Assembly (NCBI GenBank): GCA_003586115.2
Contig: QVOM02000001.1
Coordinates: 15,079,291-15,143,290 of the forward strand
DNA from: Salvator merianae
Lineage: Eukaryota; Chordata; Lepidosauria; Squamata; Teiidae
Reading direction: 5' to 3'
DNA: 64,000 nt
The number at the start of each line of letters is the position of its first letter. Within the stretch, counting starts at the first letter, position 1. Shown piece by piece: positions 46,639-58,063 of this stretch. Position numbers and translations under genes: made by a program. Under the pieces are notes generated by a model. It saw nothing but the letters and a program-made list of their open reading frames with translations, ran no database searches and had not been told where the DNA came from.

Positions 46639-49228
46639 AAGGTCCTCATGTAGCAAGTTAGAGAGGAAGATTTTTTGACCCTGGCTATAGGGGCTGCTGC
46701 AGTATTGCCACTGTTCCTACCTGAGCTTCAAATCACACAGGGACAGTGGAAAGGATGAGTTAAAGGAAGACCTGTGAAATGTTTTCCCCTCCCTGTTCCT
46801 GGATGTTCTTTTAATTTTGTCAAGTGAACTTTAGCTGAATTAGCATTTGGCTCAGCTTCGCTGAAAGCCCTGTCCACCTAGCACAGAGAATGTGGCTGAA
46901 TTCACACTTGAGTTTTAATCCTGCTTCAGTCCACTTTGAGAGTGAGAGAACACATCAGTAAAGTGACAAGTACCCATAAAGACTGCACTTGGGTCTGGAC
47001 CCCCATGGCCAGGGAACTTCCAAGAGTTGCAGGACTGGCATCTGTTACAAATGTAGCTGAGAACTGAAACAGATTTACACCCACTATGTGGAAGCTCCTG
47101 GTGCCACAGTGTTGATTAATGCAAGCTGATTTCCATATGGGCCTCCTATCTGGACAGCCTTTTTGCCATTTGTTTATTGATGCATGTGGTACATGGCCTG
47201 AAAATACCATAGGCTTCCATGTAGAGCTGCCACCTGTATCTCAGCTATGTACATGGAGCAATGAGAAAGCTCTATAAAATCTTTTTTGTATGACTGAGTA
47301 TTTTGCACCCGCCACATGGATCTGATTGGGCAAAACAGTTTTTAGCTCAGGCAGTCTATACTTAGTAAATTTGCCTTTCCTCAGCTATACCAACTATGTT
47401 ATTCATGTTTTATATAAATATTTTCAGTTGACAATTTTGGAAAACAGTACCATCTGCAGTCTCTTGAGCTGTCTCTTGAGGTGTTTTGGGGGTGGGTGGA
47501 TGATGGATTATAGCTATATTTTAATTGTTTTGGAGGGGTCTTGATATTAGTTTTTAAAATTCCTGACATTGGGTTTGATTAGTTAGTTGATTTGTGCCTT
47601 ACTCATTCTGTCAGCTGCTTTGAGATACTGTTTCTCTCAGTGGCAGTCCAAAAATATTTTAAATGATTGCAATAAATAATGAATAAGACACCATTATTCA
47701 TTAATATACATAGCAAAACATGACTATAACCACCAAGCCGGAGCACAGAAGACAATTCGCATTCATGGCACTGATATGCCTTCAAGCTAGGGTGACGACC
47801 TATTGCCCATCACACATTCTGCTCTGGCACTAAAGGCCAAGGCTGCAAAGGGTATGCAAATGATGCAGAAACATGGTGCCTTATAAGTACTTCCACAGCA
47901 CTATAACAATGTCGTGCAGATCCTGCCACAGTTCGACTGCAGCTTCCGTCACCCCTGATGCATTGAACATTGGCTAACTCCGACAGGGGCTAGAGTGCAA
48001 CAGTACCGGAGGGCAGTTGCATACTCTACCTAAGAGAAGTGCTCCTTTTGCTCTTACAGGCTTGGAGATCATTTTAAAAATCCTAGGAGGAGGAGGAGGA
48101 TAAATTTACTTTTCTCAATTAGCTGTTCTTCTTTCAAGATATCCTGTTCACTAGAACAACAGTCACCTGTCATCTCCCACCATGTTCCATGTTGTTACTG
48201 TGTTGTTGCTTTCCATTCTGTATGAGGAAAGGATCTACTTATTCATTGCAAGCAAGATCTACATGAGTGGACTTCCTTCTGTTCTCATCCTTGTAGCCCC
48301 CACTGCAAAATCTTCTCAGGAGATCAGTAGCTCATCTGGAGTAGCTTTTGGAAGTATGCAGAGTGCTGCAGAAGGTCACAGGGGGAACTCCATGGCACGG
48401 ATGGATTTCTGAAGCACAAGTGGGCAGATATCATTGGGTGTCACTCATTTTTATGACATTTCTGCTGCCTGAAAATTGTGTGTCACCCTGTTTTGAAGCC
48501 TATCCACCCTTTGAAGCATAATGAATATAATTACTCTACATAAATAAATAAAAAATGGAAACCTTGGATATTTTTTGTCTCTGTTCCCTCCCTAGCCTGG
48601 CTCTAAAAACTGAAGTCAGAGAATCTTAAGTTTCATTATTCATTATTATAGAATTCCAGTGCCTAGTTGCTGTCTCTGTTGATTATGGATATGTCCACAT
48701 CTTCCTTCCATGCTATAAGAGATAAGCAGGAAGAGGAACCATACAACACAAGACGTCCGTACTTTCTGGTTTGCACATTTACAAGAACAGAATCCAATGT
48801 TTACATTGAACCTGGTCCTGTTTCTTGCAAGTTTGTATGAGGTAAACTTGGACTCCTGGTTCCACTACTGGGTCCAAGGCTCCTTTGTGAGAAATTCTCC
48901 ATCAGTAAATTTGTGGTAGAAAGACAAATACTGTATTGCAATTTGAAGAGAGCCTTCCTTTGTAAAGACTTCCTAGGAAGGTATGAACATGTCCTATGGC
49001 TCCATATGTGTATCCTGCTTTGGTTCTTGTATCCTATGTTGGTAGCAGCTATACTATGCAATCCAAAGCACCTCTGCTGTTTATTTATTTCCAGGTGTGT
49101 CTGTGCAGTTGCTGGGATTTGAGCTTGACTCAAGGGTATCTTTTTCTTTTTATACTCCTCCTAGAATGAAATGAAACAACAGATCGATGGGGTTTATATT
49201 TGCTAAGAATTTTGAGGGGAAGGCCATT
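46639..49228. other. Mostly unassigned DNA with an L2-like tail
   Basis: At 47490-47690 a T-rich block with CTGCTTTGAGATACTG, AAAATATTTTAAATG and GCAATAAATAATGAATAA looks like an L2-type 3' tail on the + strand. A short TAAATAAATAAAAAATGG tail lies at 48540. A GGA array is at 48085-48101. No gene was recognised. Confidence 0.45.
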
Positions 49229-49712
49229 GAATCATATCATAGAATCATAGATTTGGAAGGGACCTCCTGGATCATCGAGTCCAGCCCCCTGCTCAATGCA
49301 GGATTCACTAAAGCATCCCAAACAGATATCTGTCCAGCCTTTCCTTGAAGACCTCCAGCGAAGGAGAGCCCACCACCTCCTGTGGTAACCTGTTCCAGTG
49401 ACTGATTGCCCTTACGGTCAGAAAGTTTTTCCTAATATCTAGTCTGCATCTGCTCCCTTGGATTTTCATCCCATTGTTTCTAGTCCTTCCCTCCTGCATA
49501 ACTGGGAATAGGGTCAATCCTTCTGCACTGTGACAGCCCTTCAGATACTTGAAAACAGCTATCATATCTCCTCTCAGTCTTCTCTTCTGCAGGCTAAACA
49601 TTCCTAGGTCCTTTAACCGTTCCTCGTAGGACATGGTTTGCAGACCACTCACCATTTTGGTCGCCCTTCTCTGAACTTGTTCCAGTTTGTCAATGTCTTT
49701 TTTAAAAGACAT
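49229..49712 (-). mobile_element. CR1 LINE, C-terminal end and 3' terminus
   Basis: The antisense 3' terminus at 49232-49250 is the classic CR1 ATTCTATGATTCTATGAT microsatellite (seen here as TCATATCATAGAATCATAG). The 134-codon minus-strand frame at 49308-49712 is intact and shows the CR1 ORF2 C-terminal signature: LEQVQRRATKMV, EERLKDLGMFSLQKRRLRGD, MIAVFKYLKG, FLTVRAISHWNRLP and EVFKERLDRYL. It is 5'-truncated, as most CR1 copies are. The open frame suggests it is among the youngest retroelements in the window, but without endonuclease and reverse transcriptase it cannot move. Confidence 0.95.
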
Positions 49713-50517
49713 TGGTGCAGTGGGTGATCCAGTTTAAATATGATAAAGGGTCTAAGAGACTAAGACTAAGAGAGAGGCCACTGGGGGTGCTGCAGAGCTA
49801 GTGCCCTTGTAACCAAAGGAACCCGTACATCTGGCAGTCCACATACTGGTGAAATGAAGGCATCTGTAAAGATCTGGCATTTCCCCGCACTGTCTGGAAA
49901 GACCTTTCCGTAAGGAACTTCACTGTAGCACTGCATTTTACAACCTTCAGTAAACTTAATTAAAACTCAGTAGCTTAGACCAAATCTTAGACCAGAGTTT
50001 TAAAAAACTGATTATTTTAAAAATTGATTTTCCCCGGAATATTAAAAAAAACTAGTGAATTATATTAGCTTATTTTAGAGATGTAATTTCTGTTACTGGT
50101 ACAAAAAACATCAGATGGAACCTTAATTTAGTTGTTTGACTTAAATCAAGATATTCACTCAAATATTTAATTCAATGAGTTCAGTCACATTGATCACAAT
50201 CATCTGTTCACATTGATTACAGTTTCCACTTACTGTTGTGTCCTTTAAAAGAATGAAAAGAATGCATGGACTCTGCTTTGGGGGTTTGTTGCCCATTTAA
50301 AACAGGGGTGTGTGCCAATATAGAGCCTGGATTATTGGGTAGGCTGGGGTAAGGCCAACATGAAAGCAAGGTAGTTTGACAGCGAGATCCTGTGATTCTG
50401 AAGCTCTGTTGCAGGCCCTGCATGTCCTTGAGCTGAACAGAGAGTGTGAGGCAGGAGCTTTGCAACGGCAGCCATGAGAATGTTTGCAAACCTGGCCAAA
50501 ACTCAAGCTGTTCTAAT
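49713..50517. other. Unassigned non-coding DNA
   Basis: No gene or recognised element; AT-rich around 49970-50220. Confidence 0.5.
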
Positions 50518-50520
50518 TAA

Positions 50521-50737
50521 GGCTGTGACCAGACACAGCAAAAAAACCCTGCATCCCTGAGATGTCTTATTGAAGGCTCTGAGGTGGGATTGTTCACACA
50601 CCAGTCTGCCCCTCCCCTCTCTCATAAACATTCTATGCTAGAAAAGGGGAATTAGAGAAGGTTGGGGGCATGAGGGCTACACATGGTCTCTCTGAGGCAC
50701 CTCTAAGGCATCCCTTTTGTTATGTCTGATTACAACC
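50521..50737. mobile_element. Family-C MITE, 217 bp, with TAA target duplication
   Basis: The left end GGCTGTGACCAGACACAGC then AAAAAAACCC is mirrored by the right end CCCTTTTGTTATGTCTGAT then TACAACC. TAA flanks both sides (50518-50520 and 50738-50740). The TWA target and GG-starting termini fit PIF/Harbinger. A second copy lies at 35985-36205. Confidence 0.78.
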
Positions 50738-51017
50738 TAAGATGTCCTTGTGGAGATTGGAGCTCTAGCTGCCTTAACTCCAAGGGGTTTCATTTGTGGG
50801 GCCCACATCTGACAGTTCTGGAAGCAAAATGTTTCTCTGTCACGTCATTCTCGGTTGCCCCAATTTCTATATGCTTAAAATTCCTCACTCTCCATTCTTG
50901 CTCTGTTTTGATTCACCACTCTTATTTATTATTTTTTTATCCCTAGACATTCTGTCCCTAGACATTTCTAACCCTTCACCAATGTAAAATATGGGGGAAA
51001 AAAATCAATGAAACATT

Positions 51018-53210
51018 GTTATTTAATTAATTAATTAAAATACAACTCTTCCCCTTAGCAGGAACCACATTAGAAGGGAGTTACATATCAAAGGTCTGGG
51101 TAAATAGTTTGTTTTAACCAGGTGCCAAAAGCCATATAATGTTGGCACCTAGTCTACCACTACTGAGAGGTTATTCCAAAATCTGGAGGTCACCACAGAA
51201 CAGGTTCTCTCACTGCCGCCATCCCCTCAAACCTCCAAGGGTGACAGAATTACAGAAAGGCTTCCCTTTGTGGTCTTAATACTGGGCAGGTCTATATGGG
51301 AGAAGACACTTCTTCAGATATTGGAGGCCCAAGTCATTTAGGGCTTTATATGTCAAAGTCAACACCTTCAATCGGGCCTGGACATGAACAAGGCAACTAG
51401 TGCAGATCTTTCAAGACTGGCTTGATGTGCCAGAGACTCTAGTTCTGTCAGCTGCATTCTGCATCCAGCTTCCAGACCATTTTGAAGGGGAGCCTCATAC
51501 AGACCATATTACAGTAGTCTAGCCTTGAGGTTACCTGAACATGGATCAGCATGACCAAATTTTCCCTATACAGGAAAGACCAAAACTGGCAAACCATTTG
51601 GAGATGAAAGCAAGCATTCCTGACTACCTGAGCCTCAAGCAACAGCCATGAATCCAGAAGTACTCCTAAATCCCACACCTGTTCTTTCTGGGGCAAAACA
51701 ATCCCACTTAAAATTGGGTGCTTCCTTACTTCCTGAACTCAGGATCCCATGAGACATAGTACCTCTGCCTTGTCTGGATACAGTTTCAATTTATTGGTCC
51801 ATATCCAGCCCATTACTGCCTCCAGGCAACAATCAAGTACTTGAACTGCCTCCCATGACTCAGATGGAACAGTGAGATAGAGCTACGTGTCATCAGTGAT
51901 TGATGGCATCCTACTTTATATCCCCTGATGACTTCTTTCAGCAGGTTCTTATAGATGTTGAAGAGCACTGGGAACAAAACTGGTGCCTGAGGTACTCCAC
52001 ATGAGAGTTCCAAGGTGCCAAACAGAAGTTCCCCATTGCGAATGTGTTCTTACCTGGGTTCAGTCGGAGGCCACATCTCCACATTGTGTCCAAAATACCT
52101 TGGGGGGGACACTGAAGTCTGCTCATCTCCACAGCACTCTGTGCTGAAGGGGTGGTGTGGGGACACATAAAAGGACTACAATTCTCCTCCAAGGCACGTA
52201 CAGTTCAGTGCTCGACCAGGTTGAGAGTATGTCCTGCAATATGGTTTGGGTCCATAACATGAAACAGCCTAATGGTTGTCAGGAACATCATGAAGTCCTG
52301 AGCTGGCCTGCTAGAAGTGTATCCAGCATGAAAATTGAAATTTTCCAATACTGTGCAGGGGGATTCAGGCACCACATCTGAGATAGCCTCCACTAACTCA
52401 GAGAGGGAAGCTGTTGAACAGTGGGATGAACAGTAACCAACAGCTACCCTTTTTTGTCTCTCTTGCCAGTCACTCTTTAATCCCAGTCATGGAGTAGATA
52501 AGTCATCTGGTGAAAGAGATTCTTTAAGGACTATGGTGACTCCCTCGTGCCATCCCTCAAGTCTGAACTGGTGCTTCACCCGCTATTCTGAAAGGGAGAA
52601 ATCTGAATAAACACTGGACTTCCTAGCTCACCTATCCACGTTTTTGTGATGCACACCAGATCAGCCTATTCATCCACAATCAAGTCACGGATGAATGATA
52701 ACTTGTTTTGAACTGACTTGGCATTCACCAAGCCAGTAGGGAGGGTGATAAGCATCCCCCATTCTGATAATTGTCAAGCAGAGTAGAAGTCCAACATTCT
52801 TGTACATCTTCCAGCGGCGGCCCATCCTTTTAAATGTGGGTGTTCGCTCCCGCCCCATCGCCATTCGCGGGGCCACCGAGCCTCCGTAGTGATGCAGCGG
52901 GTCGCCTAGCAGGTCGCAGCCACCCGCTGCATCACTACGGAGGCTCGGTGGCCCCGCGAACGGCGATGGGGCGGGAGCGAACACCCGCATTTAAAGGGAC
53001 AGGCCACCGCTGACATCTACACTCCTTCTCAGAACTATTATTTTCTGCTTCCCATCACCATATCTCCCCTTGCCTGTTACAACTAAAATGCCTCTCCCAT
53101 AACTTCCTTCTCTTCCCTCACCCAGGTACATAGTTCTCTCCACTTAACAGACTCAAACTGCCCAGCACTGGGACAACAGAAAGGCCTCCTGCCTGTCACC
53201 CAGGAGGCTG
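51018..53210 (-). mobile_element. L2-clade LINE, endonuclease to 3' end, degenerate, antisense
   Basis: Minus-strand pieces occur in correct order. The apurinic-endonuclease region has NAKSVQNKLSFIRDLIVDE, ADLVCITKTWIGE and later GHTLNLV (52210-52735). Reverse transcriptase has SCGVPQAPVLFPVLFNIY, equivalent to GVPQGSVLSPxLFNIY (51950-52010). The post-RT part has LGVLLDSWLLLEAQV and VTSRLDYCN (51500-51670). The tail is antisense TTTAATTAATTAATTAAAA at 51022. Frames shift often and stops occur. Its 5' portion is interrupted by the hAT-like MITE at 52812-53012. The extent beyond 52740 is inferred. Confidence 0.85.
52812..53012. mobile_element. CpG-rich palindromic hAT-like MITE with 8-bp target duplication
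   Basis: Two 91-bp arms (52812-52902 and 52922-53012) are reverse complements with 6 mismatches, all transitions, around a 19-base loop containing GTCGC twice. The ends are CAGCGG...CCGCTG. The flanks are ACATCTTC (52804-52811) and ACATCTAC (53013-53020), an 8-bp duplication with one change, as expected for the hAT superfamily. It is far richer in CpG than its surroundings. No coding capacity. Confidence 0.88.
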
Positions 53211-54420
53211 ATCTAAATATCTAAATATCAGAAGGCACATGGCAACACATATTATGAATTGGATGAAAGACAGGCAAGCCAGCCTATTGGGAGAGGGACA
53301 CAATACTGCTACATGCTGTACCAGTGCTATTCTCAACTATGAAAGTGTTCTCAGAGCTCCTTGCCCTAGGCAGAATGGCATTTTCAGGCATTTTATGGAA
53401 GCCATAGAGTGACTGGGAGCTGTTTTGGCAAGACCAGTGTTGGGCGAAATTGCCCAAAAACAAGCAAGTACAACTCCCCTTTGGGTAATTTTGTTTGTGT
53501 CCTGAGCAAAGACGTCTCAGCTCTGTGTGCCAGATATGGTATGCATATTAAGATACAGCATACCTAAGGCAGGATCCAAACTGTATAGAGAAGAGCATTA
53601 TGTTTATAGTGCTCTTCTTCCAACCCATTAAGAACAGTGCTATAGTCATAACACTATTCTTAACAGAGTAGCATGCTGATCTCATGCTGCCCACTGTTCC
53701 CCAGCTGCGATATTGATGACTGGGTATGCCTTTGAACACAGGAAATTGGTCCATGGGCCATTTCCTGCATTCAGTGACTATGAACAGGCCATCAGGGAGA
53801 CAGGGAGGTGCCCCTGAGTAGCAGCAGTGGCAAAGCTGCCGACAAGAGTGGAGAGTTATAGGAAGGACCATCAAAGCTCTTCCTACCACTTCGCCATTCA
53901 AGCATTTATGGCAGCACGGCAGCTGGAGGAATGCGGATCCATGTATCCTCATCCAGTGACCCAATGCTCCATGAGTGTGTAGGACCATGAAGATCCTACA
54001 CTCAATCATGGCACCGTCTTTCCTTACTTGGGTCCAACAACCAGCATAAAGTTTATAGAACCAATCAACTGTCTACCATTTAATCAATCACTTGTTTGCA
54101 TTCAAATTTATTCATGTACAATGAAGCATTGATCCAGATTCCTTTTTAAGGCTCTTGAAAGGGAGCTTAGCTTTTTCTTCAGTACGCTTATACTTTTGCC
54201 AAATTCAACAGGCTTCTGTGAAATGTTGCAGATAAGAAACAAAGTTGTGAGTTTACTATAACAAGGGTGCTACTAACACTTCTGTGCCAGTAGGGCCTTA
54301 AAATGGTTCTTAGAACATATAACTGATACTTATTGAGTAGCCCATTTAAATGACTAATGTGGTGAAGTCTCTTCTGTTCTTCATAAACTTATAGCTGTAT
54401 GTTAAAGTGTTATGTTGACT
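53211..54420. other. Unassigned non-coding DNA
   Basis: A 153-codon minus-strand frame at 53548-54009 has no recognisable domain. A hairpin-rich stretch at about 53570-53700 (AGAGCACTATAAAC/GTTTATAGTGCTCT type) may be another MITE, but its ends were not resolved. Confidence 0.45.
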
Positions 54421-54423
54421 TAG

Positions 54424-54680
54424 GCCGGCTTCAGACACCTGCTGAATATATCGCTAACAAGCAATATTCTGGAGTACAGCCCCTCCGGAATTATAGCTTG
54501 TTGTCTAGAAAGTGCAGGGTCAGCACCGTCTGTGCACATTTTAGTGATGCGCATATGTGAGTATTTTGCCAGTGAAAAATATTTAGAAGTGCACAATTGT
54601 GACCACTATGCATGCGTGGCCATCTTTTTCAGTCCCTGCACATGTGTGGTGAGCACTTCCATTATCTGAATGTAAGTGTA
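54424..54680. mobile_element. Family-D MITE, partial
   Basis: The left end GGCCGGCTTCAGACACC resembles the family-D terminal repeat (GGCTGCATTCAGACG at 62367). The interior ATGCATGCGTGGCCATC and CACTTCCATTATCTGAATG parallels blocks at 62590-62680. The right end was not found. Confidence 0.5.
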
Positions 54681-55489
54681 GTATATCTAAGCTGTGAAAG
54701 AGGAAATAGGAATTCAATGAACTCAAATTATTGATCCAGAAAAGCTGCATTCTGCAATCTATGTAAATGAGGCTAATTAAAAACGTGTAGACTGTATTAC
54801 TTGTTATGAATGAAAAAAAACACACCTGTCCTGCACCATTTGCTCTGGGTTGTTGTTAGGCTCATGGGGGGAAAGTTGCAGTGAGAGCTAATCCTAGTAG
54901 CTGGAAATCTTATGTAAAGATTGTTAATACTTAGGCTCTTAAGTGGGAAAGTCGTGTAATCTGCATGACAAGCCATTTCACGTTGGACCTCCCTGATGTT
55001 GCTTCCAACATGAAAATGGCTGGTCATGCATCTTGGTCCCTCCTTTGAAAGATGCAGCAGCAAGCATATCTTGTTGGACTCCCATCATCCTTTGACCATC
55101 ATCCATACTGACTGGCACTGCCGGCAGGTGGAGTTCAACAACTCATAAGGGGCGCCAAACTGGAGAAGGCTGGACTAGAAGCTTGTGTTATACAAGTGGA
55201 TGCCTGAAGCTCTGGACTGCATTTTGCAGTTGATCCCAATGTTGTCTCTTCCCCATACCCCCTTTTCTGAACCCAGGCTCTAACCTGAATATTCAGTTGG
55301 TCCCCTTGTGACCTTCTTGCACAGAGATCCATCTAAATTGCTGCTACATCTTCTTCCGAGATAGCTGATGAAATCTTTCACTAGGCTCAGATCAGTGAGT
55401 TTCTGCTTGTGATTTCTGCATGCACTTCTGCAGTTAGAGATATTCTTTTCCTTTGCTTCAAGCTGACTCTCTATTCCATTCGAATCAGG
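54681..55489. other. Unassigned DNA with a possible foldback fragment
   Basis: 55075-55185 (TTGGACTCCCATCATCC ... GGTGGAGTTCAACAACTC) loosely resembles the squamate foldback repeat. Nothing else was recognised. Confidence 0.4.
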
Positions 55490-56170
55490 AAAGATGGCTG
55501 AGGTTCTTGATATGTTCTTGGAGGCACTAATGGACTGGATGGAGGCTAATAAATTGAAGCTGAACCTAGACAAGATGGAAGAGCTGTGGGCCACAGAATC
55601 TCTGCAGCAAAGGTGTCCTGTTCTCAGTGGAGTTCTTTGCCCTGGAAGACAGGTGCAGAATCTGTGGATACTTGAAGCTCATGTAGAAGCAATGCCAGAA
55701 ATGCCAGCTTTCAACTCTGGCTGGTAAACCAGCTATGGCTAGTCCTGGGCAAAGACAGTTTGGCCACAGCAATTCATGTCCTGGTAATTTCCAGACTCTA
55801 AGGCATTCTGCGTGGGGCTGCTTGTCAAAACAATTCAGAAGCTGCAACCGGTGCTTTCATTCACCAGTGGTCTGGACACTCATCACACCACCACTCAAAG
55901 AACTGCTCTGGCTGCCAATTCACTACTGAACCAAATTCAAGGTATTAGCATTAATGTACAAGGCCTAAACAGGCACCAAATATCTGAAAGAGTGCCTCCT
56001 CCCATGCAGAACTGTCCATGCCTTGAGATCTTCTGGGAAGGCCCCTTTGGCTGTGCCACCACCCATAAAAGTTAAAGGGGTGGAGACATGTGAGAGGGCC
56101 TTCTTGGTGATAGCCCCCAGGCTGTGGAATAGTAGGGATATGCCAAACTCACGTTCACTGAACATTAACA
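55490..56170 (+). mobile_element. L2-clade LINE, C-terminal part, degenerate
   Basis: The translated stretch LEALMDWMEANKLKLNLDKM (55520-55580) matches the L2 block following the YADD box. Later pieces include a leucine-rich LRGAACQNNSEAAT-like region, KELLWLPIHY (55895-55925) and RAFLVIAPRLWNS (56095-56130). No tail was recognised; CR1-type tails follow. Confidence 0.82.
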
Positions 56171-56399
56171 GGGATTAGAGATCTATTCAGATTCCCTACC
56201 TTACTTGCACGTAGAACTGTGAAGCGATGAACTTATCTGCTTTCTCCACTCCTTGTTAGTGCCATTATAACCCCCTTTGTGGGCAGGATTTGCAGCATGC
56301 AATGTCATCTTGCATGCTCAGGGAACCTCAGTGCAGGGTTGGGAGACTGCAAGTAGAGGATGCCTGGGTACTGCATCCAGGATGGAGAGACAGGCAGAA

Positions 56400-56580
56400 T
56401 GCCTCTAAAGGCCGTTTGCAGGGAGTCAAGAGCAGGTGAAGGTTTTGCCTTTTTATTCTGCTTGAGAATGCCCAGAAGCAATTGGTGGGCCACTGTGTGA
56501 GACAGGATGCTAGACTAGATGGGCTGTGGCCTGATCCAGCAAGGCTCTTCTTATGCTCTTATGTTCCTATGTTCTTATAT
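56400..56580 (+). mobile_element. CR1 3'-end fragment
   Basis: GTGTGAGACAGGATGCTAGAC then TAGATGGGCTGTGGCC, TGATCCAGCAAGGCTCTTC and TTATGTTCCTATGTTCTTAT is the 3' untranslated end of the squamate CR1 subgroup. Confidence 0.8.
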
Positions 56581-56582
56581 AG

Positions 56583-56710
56583 GAAGCTGTGTGCTCATGT
56601 CCTATTGGTGAACTTTTTTGTGCAGCTGGTTGGCCACTGTGAGAGCTGACTGCAGGACTAGATGGAGCATGAGTCCAATCCAGTGGGACACTTCTTATGC
56701 TTTTCAATCT
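56583..56710 (+). mobile_element. Second CR1 3'-end fragment
   Basis: GCTCATGTCCTATTGGTG, TGGTTGGCCACTGTGAGAG, GGACTAGATGGAGCATG and CACTTCTTATGCTTTTC repeat the same 3' end immediately after the first copy. This is either a tandem insertion or a local duplication. Confidence 0.7.
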
Positions 56711-58037
56711 GTGTGTATACATATAGATGAGAAAGATATGAGTTATAATTGTGTGAGTAATGCTTTGCATAATTTTGAAAATCCCTGGAAAGTTGAAAAA
56801 AGCACCTGACCGATCCCTTTCTGTGTCAGTTTCACTTCACAAAGAAGGAGGCTGTGCTTTGCTTGCTGCATGTTGGGAAACAGAGAGTGCATCAGTTTAA
56901 CCACTGCTCTTTTCAGTCTCCGCATGGGGGACTAGATAATGTGCAATTATCACTGAACTTTCCAGGGCTGATGGCTGGCTGCACAAATGGTTATGTAAGC
57001 AAATGAGAAGGACGAGAAATGGCTTATAGGGAATAGGAATATGCAAGCATGTGCAGAAGTCGTTTGGAAGCTCTACAAATGTCAGACACCTTGTAGAGCT
57101 TTTGAGGATATGTGATAGCTTGCGAGATAGGGCAGCAGAAAACTCCACTGAAATAGAATAGCAATATGTGCACGTCCCTAACTGTATGGGTCATTGGCAG
57201 CGGCATTGCTGGGTTCGCTTCCATTTACTGTTGTGCAATAGGAGTTCACTATGGATTTGCAGGTTAGTTTGCAAATCACTAAGGTAACTTTATGACAAAT
57301 AAACCAATGAGCAAGGATTTATTAGTGATTGTCCTAAGCTGTGAGATTTGTACTATCTGAAGAGAAACGAGAGTATATTGTTCTAAGCAGTGCAGATGTC
57401 TTTGCTGGAAAAAGCTGTAGAATTGGAGGTAGGAACATTTTGCCCTCCAGCGCTCCCCATCCGCTCCCATTAGCTCTGTTCTCTAGGGCTGGTGGGCACT
57501 GGGTTCACCAACATCAGGGAGCTCCAGAGCTTCTCATCCATTTCCTCGAGTATTTTTTTTTAGCTGTTTTTTAAGGTGCAGCCCATAAACGACGATGGCT
57601 GTGCAAGGTTAATGCACTGCTAGATCTAGGATGTGGTGACACTGAAGACCACTTCTCTCAAAAACGCTGCATGTTTGGGTTCATGTTCCTGCTTTTGTAT
57701 CTCTCAAATCTTGCAGTGAAGACCAACCAGCTGTTCACCAGCACGCTGCTCGAAAAAATCATGTGTGCTTATGCCGGGGGAATCTACATATACCTGCAAT
57801 TTGCTCTGTTTTAAGTTTGTGTACTTTGCTGCTGCTTCTGCTGCTTTTAGTGGGTAGCTGTGCCTTTAATAACAGCTTACTGGCCTTGTGTTCCTGAGTT
57901 CTTAAGCCACTTTTTTGGATGGAAATGTGTGGCTTAAATGCCTCTGTGAATAAATGTTTTGGTCATGATCTCTTTCTCCTCTGCTTTGCATCACATGTGG
58001 CCAGTAAGTCATCCCTGTGGCACGGCAAAGTGTTTAC
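56711..58037. other. Intron sequence upstream of the ZNF385-family exon
   Basis: No recognised repeat or further exon. The frame of the exon stays open upstream to 57919, but the splice acceptor at 58063 shows this is intronic. Confidence 0.5.
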
Positions 58038-58063
58038 ATCTCCCCTTGTCTCTTCTTGCCTAG
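58038..58063 (+). promoter_or_regulatory. 3' splice site (polypyrimidine tract and acceptor AG)
   Basis: A run rich in C and T (CTCCCCTTGTCTCTTCTTGC) leads into CTAG directly before the ZNF385-family exon. A second AG lies 4 bases further on (GGCAG), so a 4-base-shifted NAGNAG-like alternative is conceivable. Only the first AG preserves the expected phase-1 Gly codon. Confidence 0.75.

Noticed and set aside
49308..49712. Host protein gene with an intact 134-codon frame
   Set aside because: The sequence is the C-terminal part of CR1 ORF2, immediately followed by the CR1 3' terminal microsatellite.
53548..54009. 153-codon minus-strand open frame
   Set aside because: No recognisable domain, no splice context, and hairpin-forming sequence within it suggests a MITE interior.
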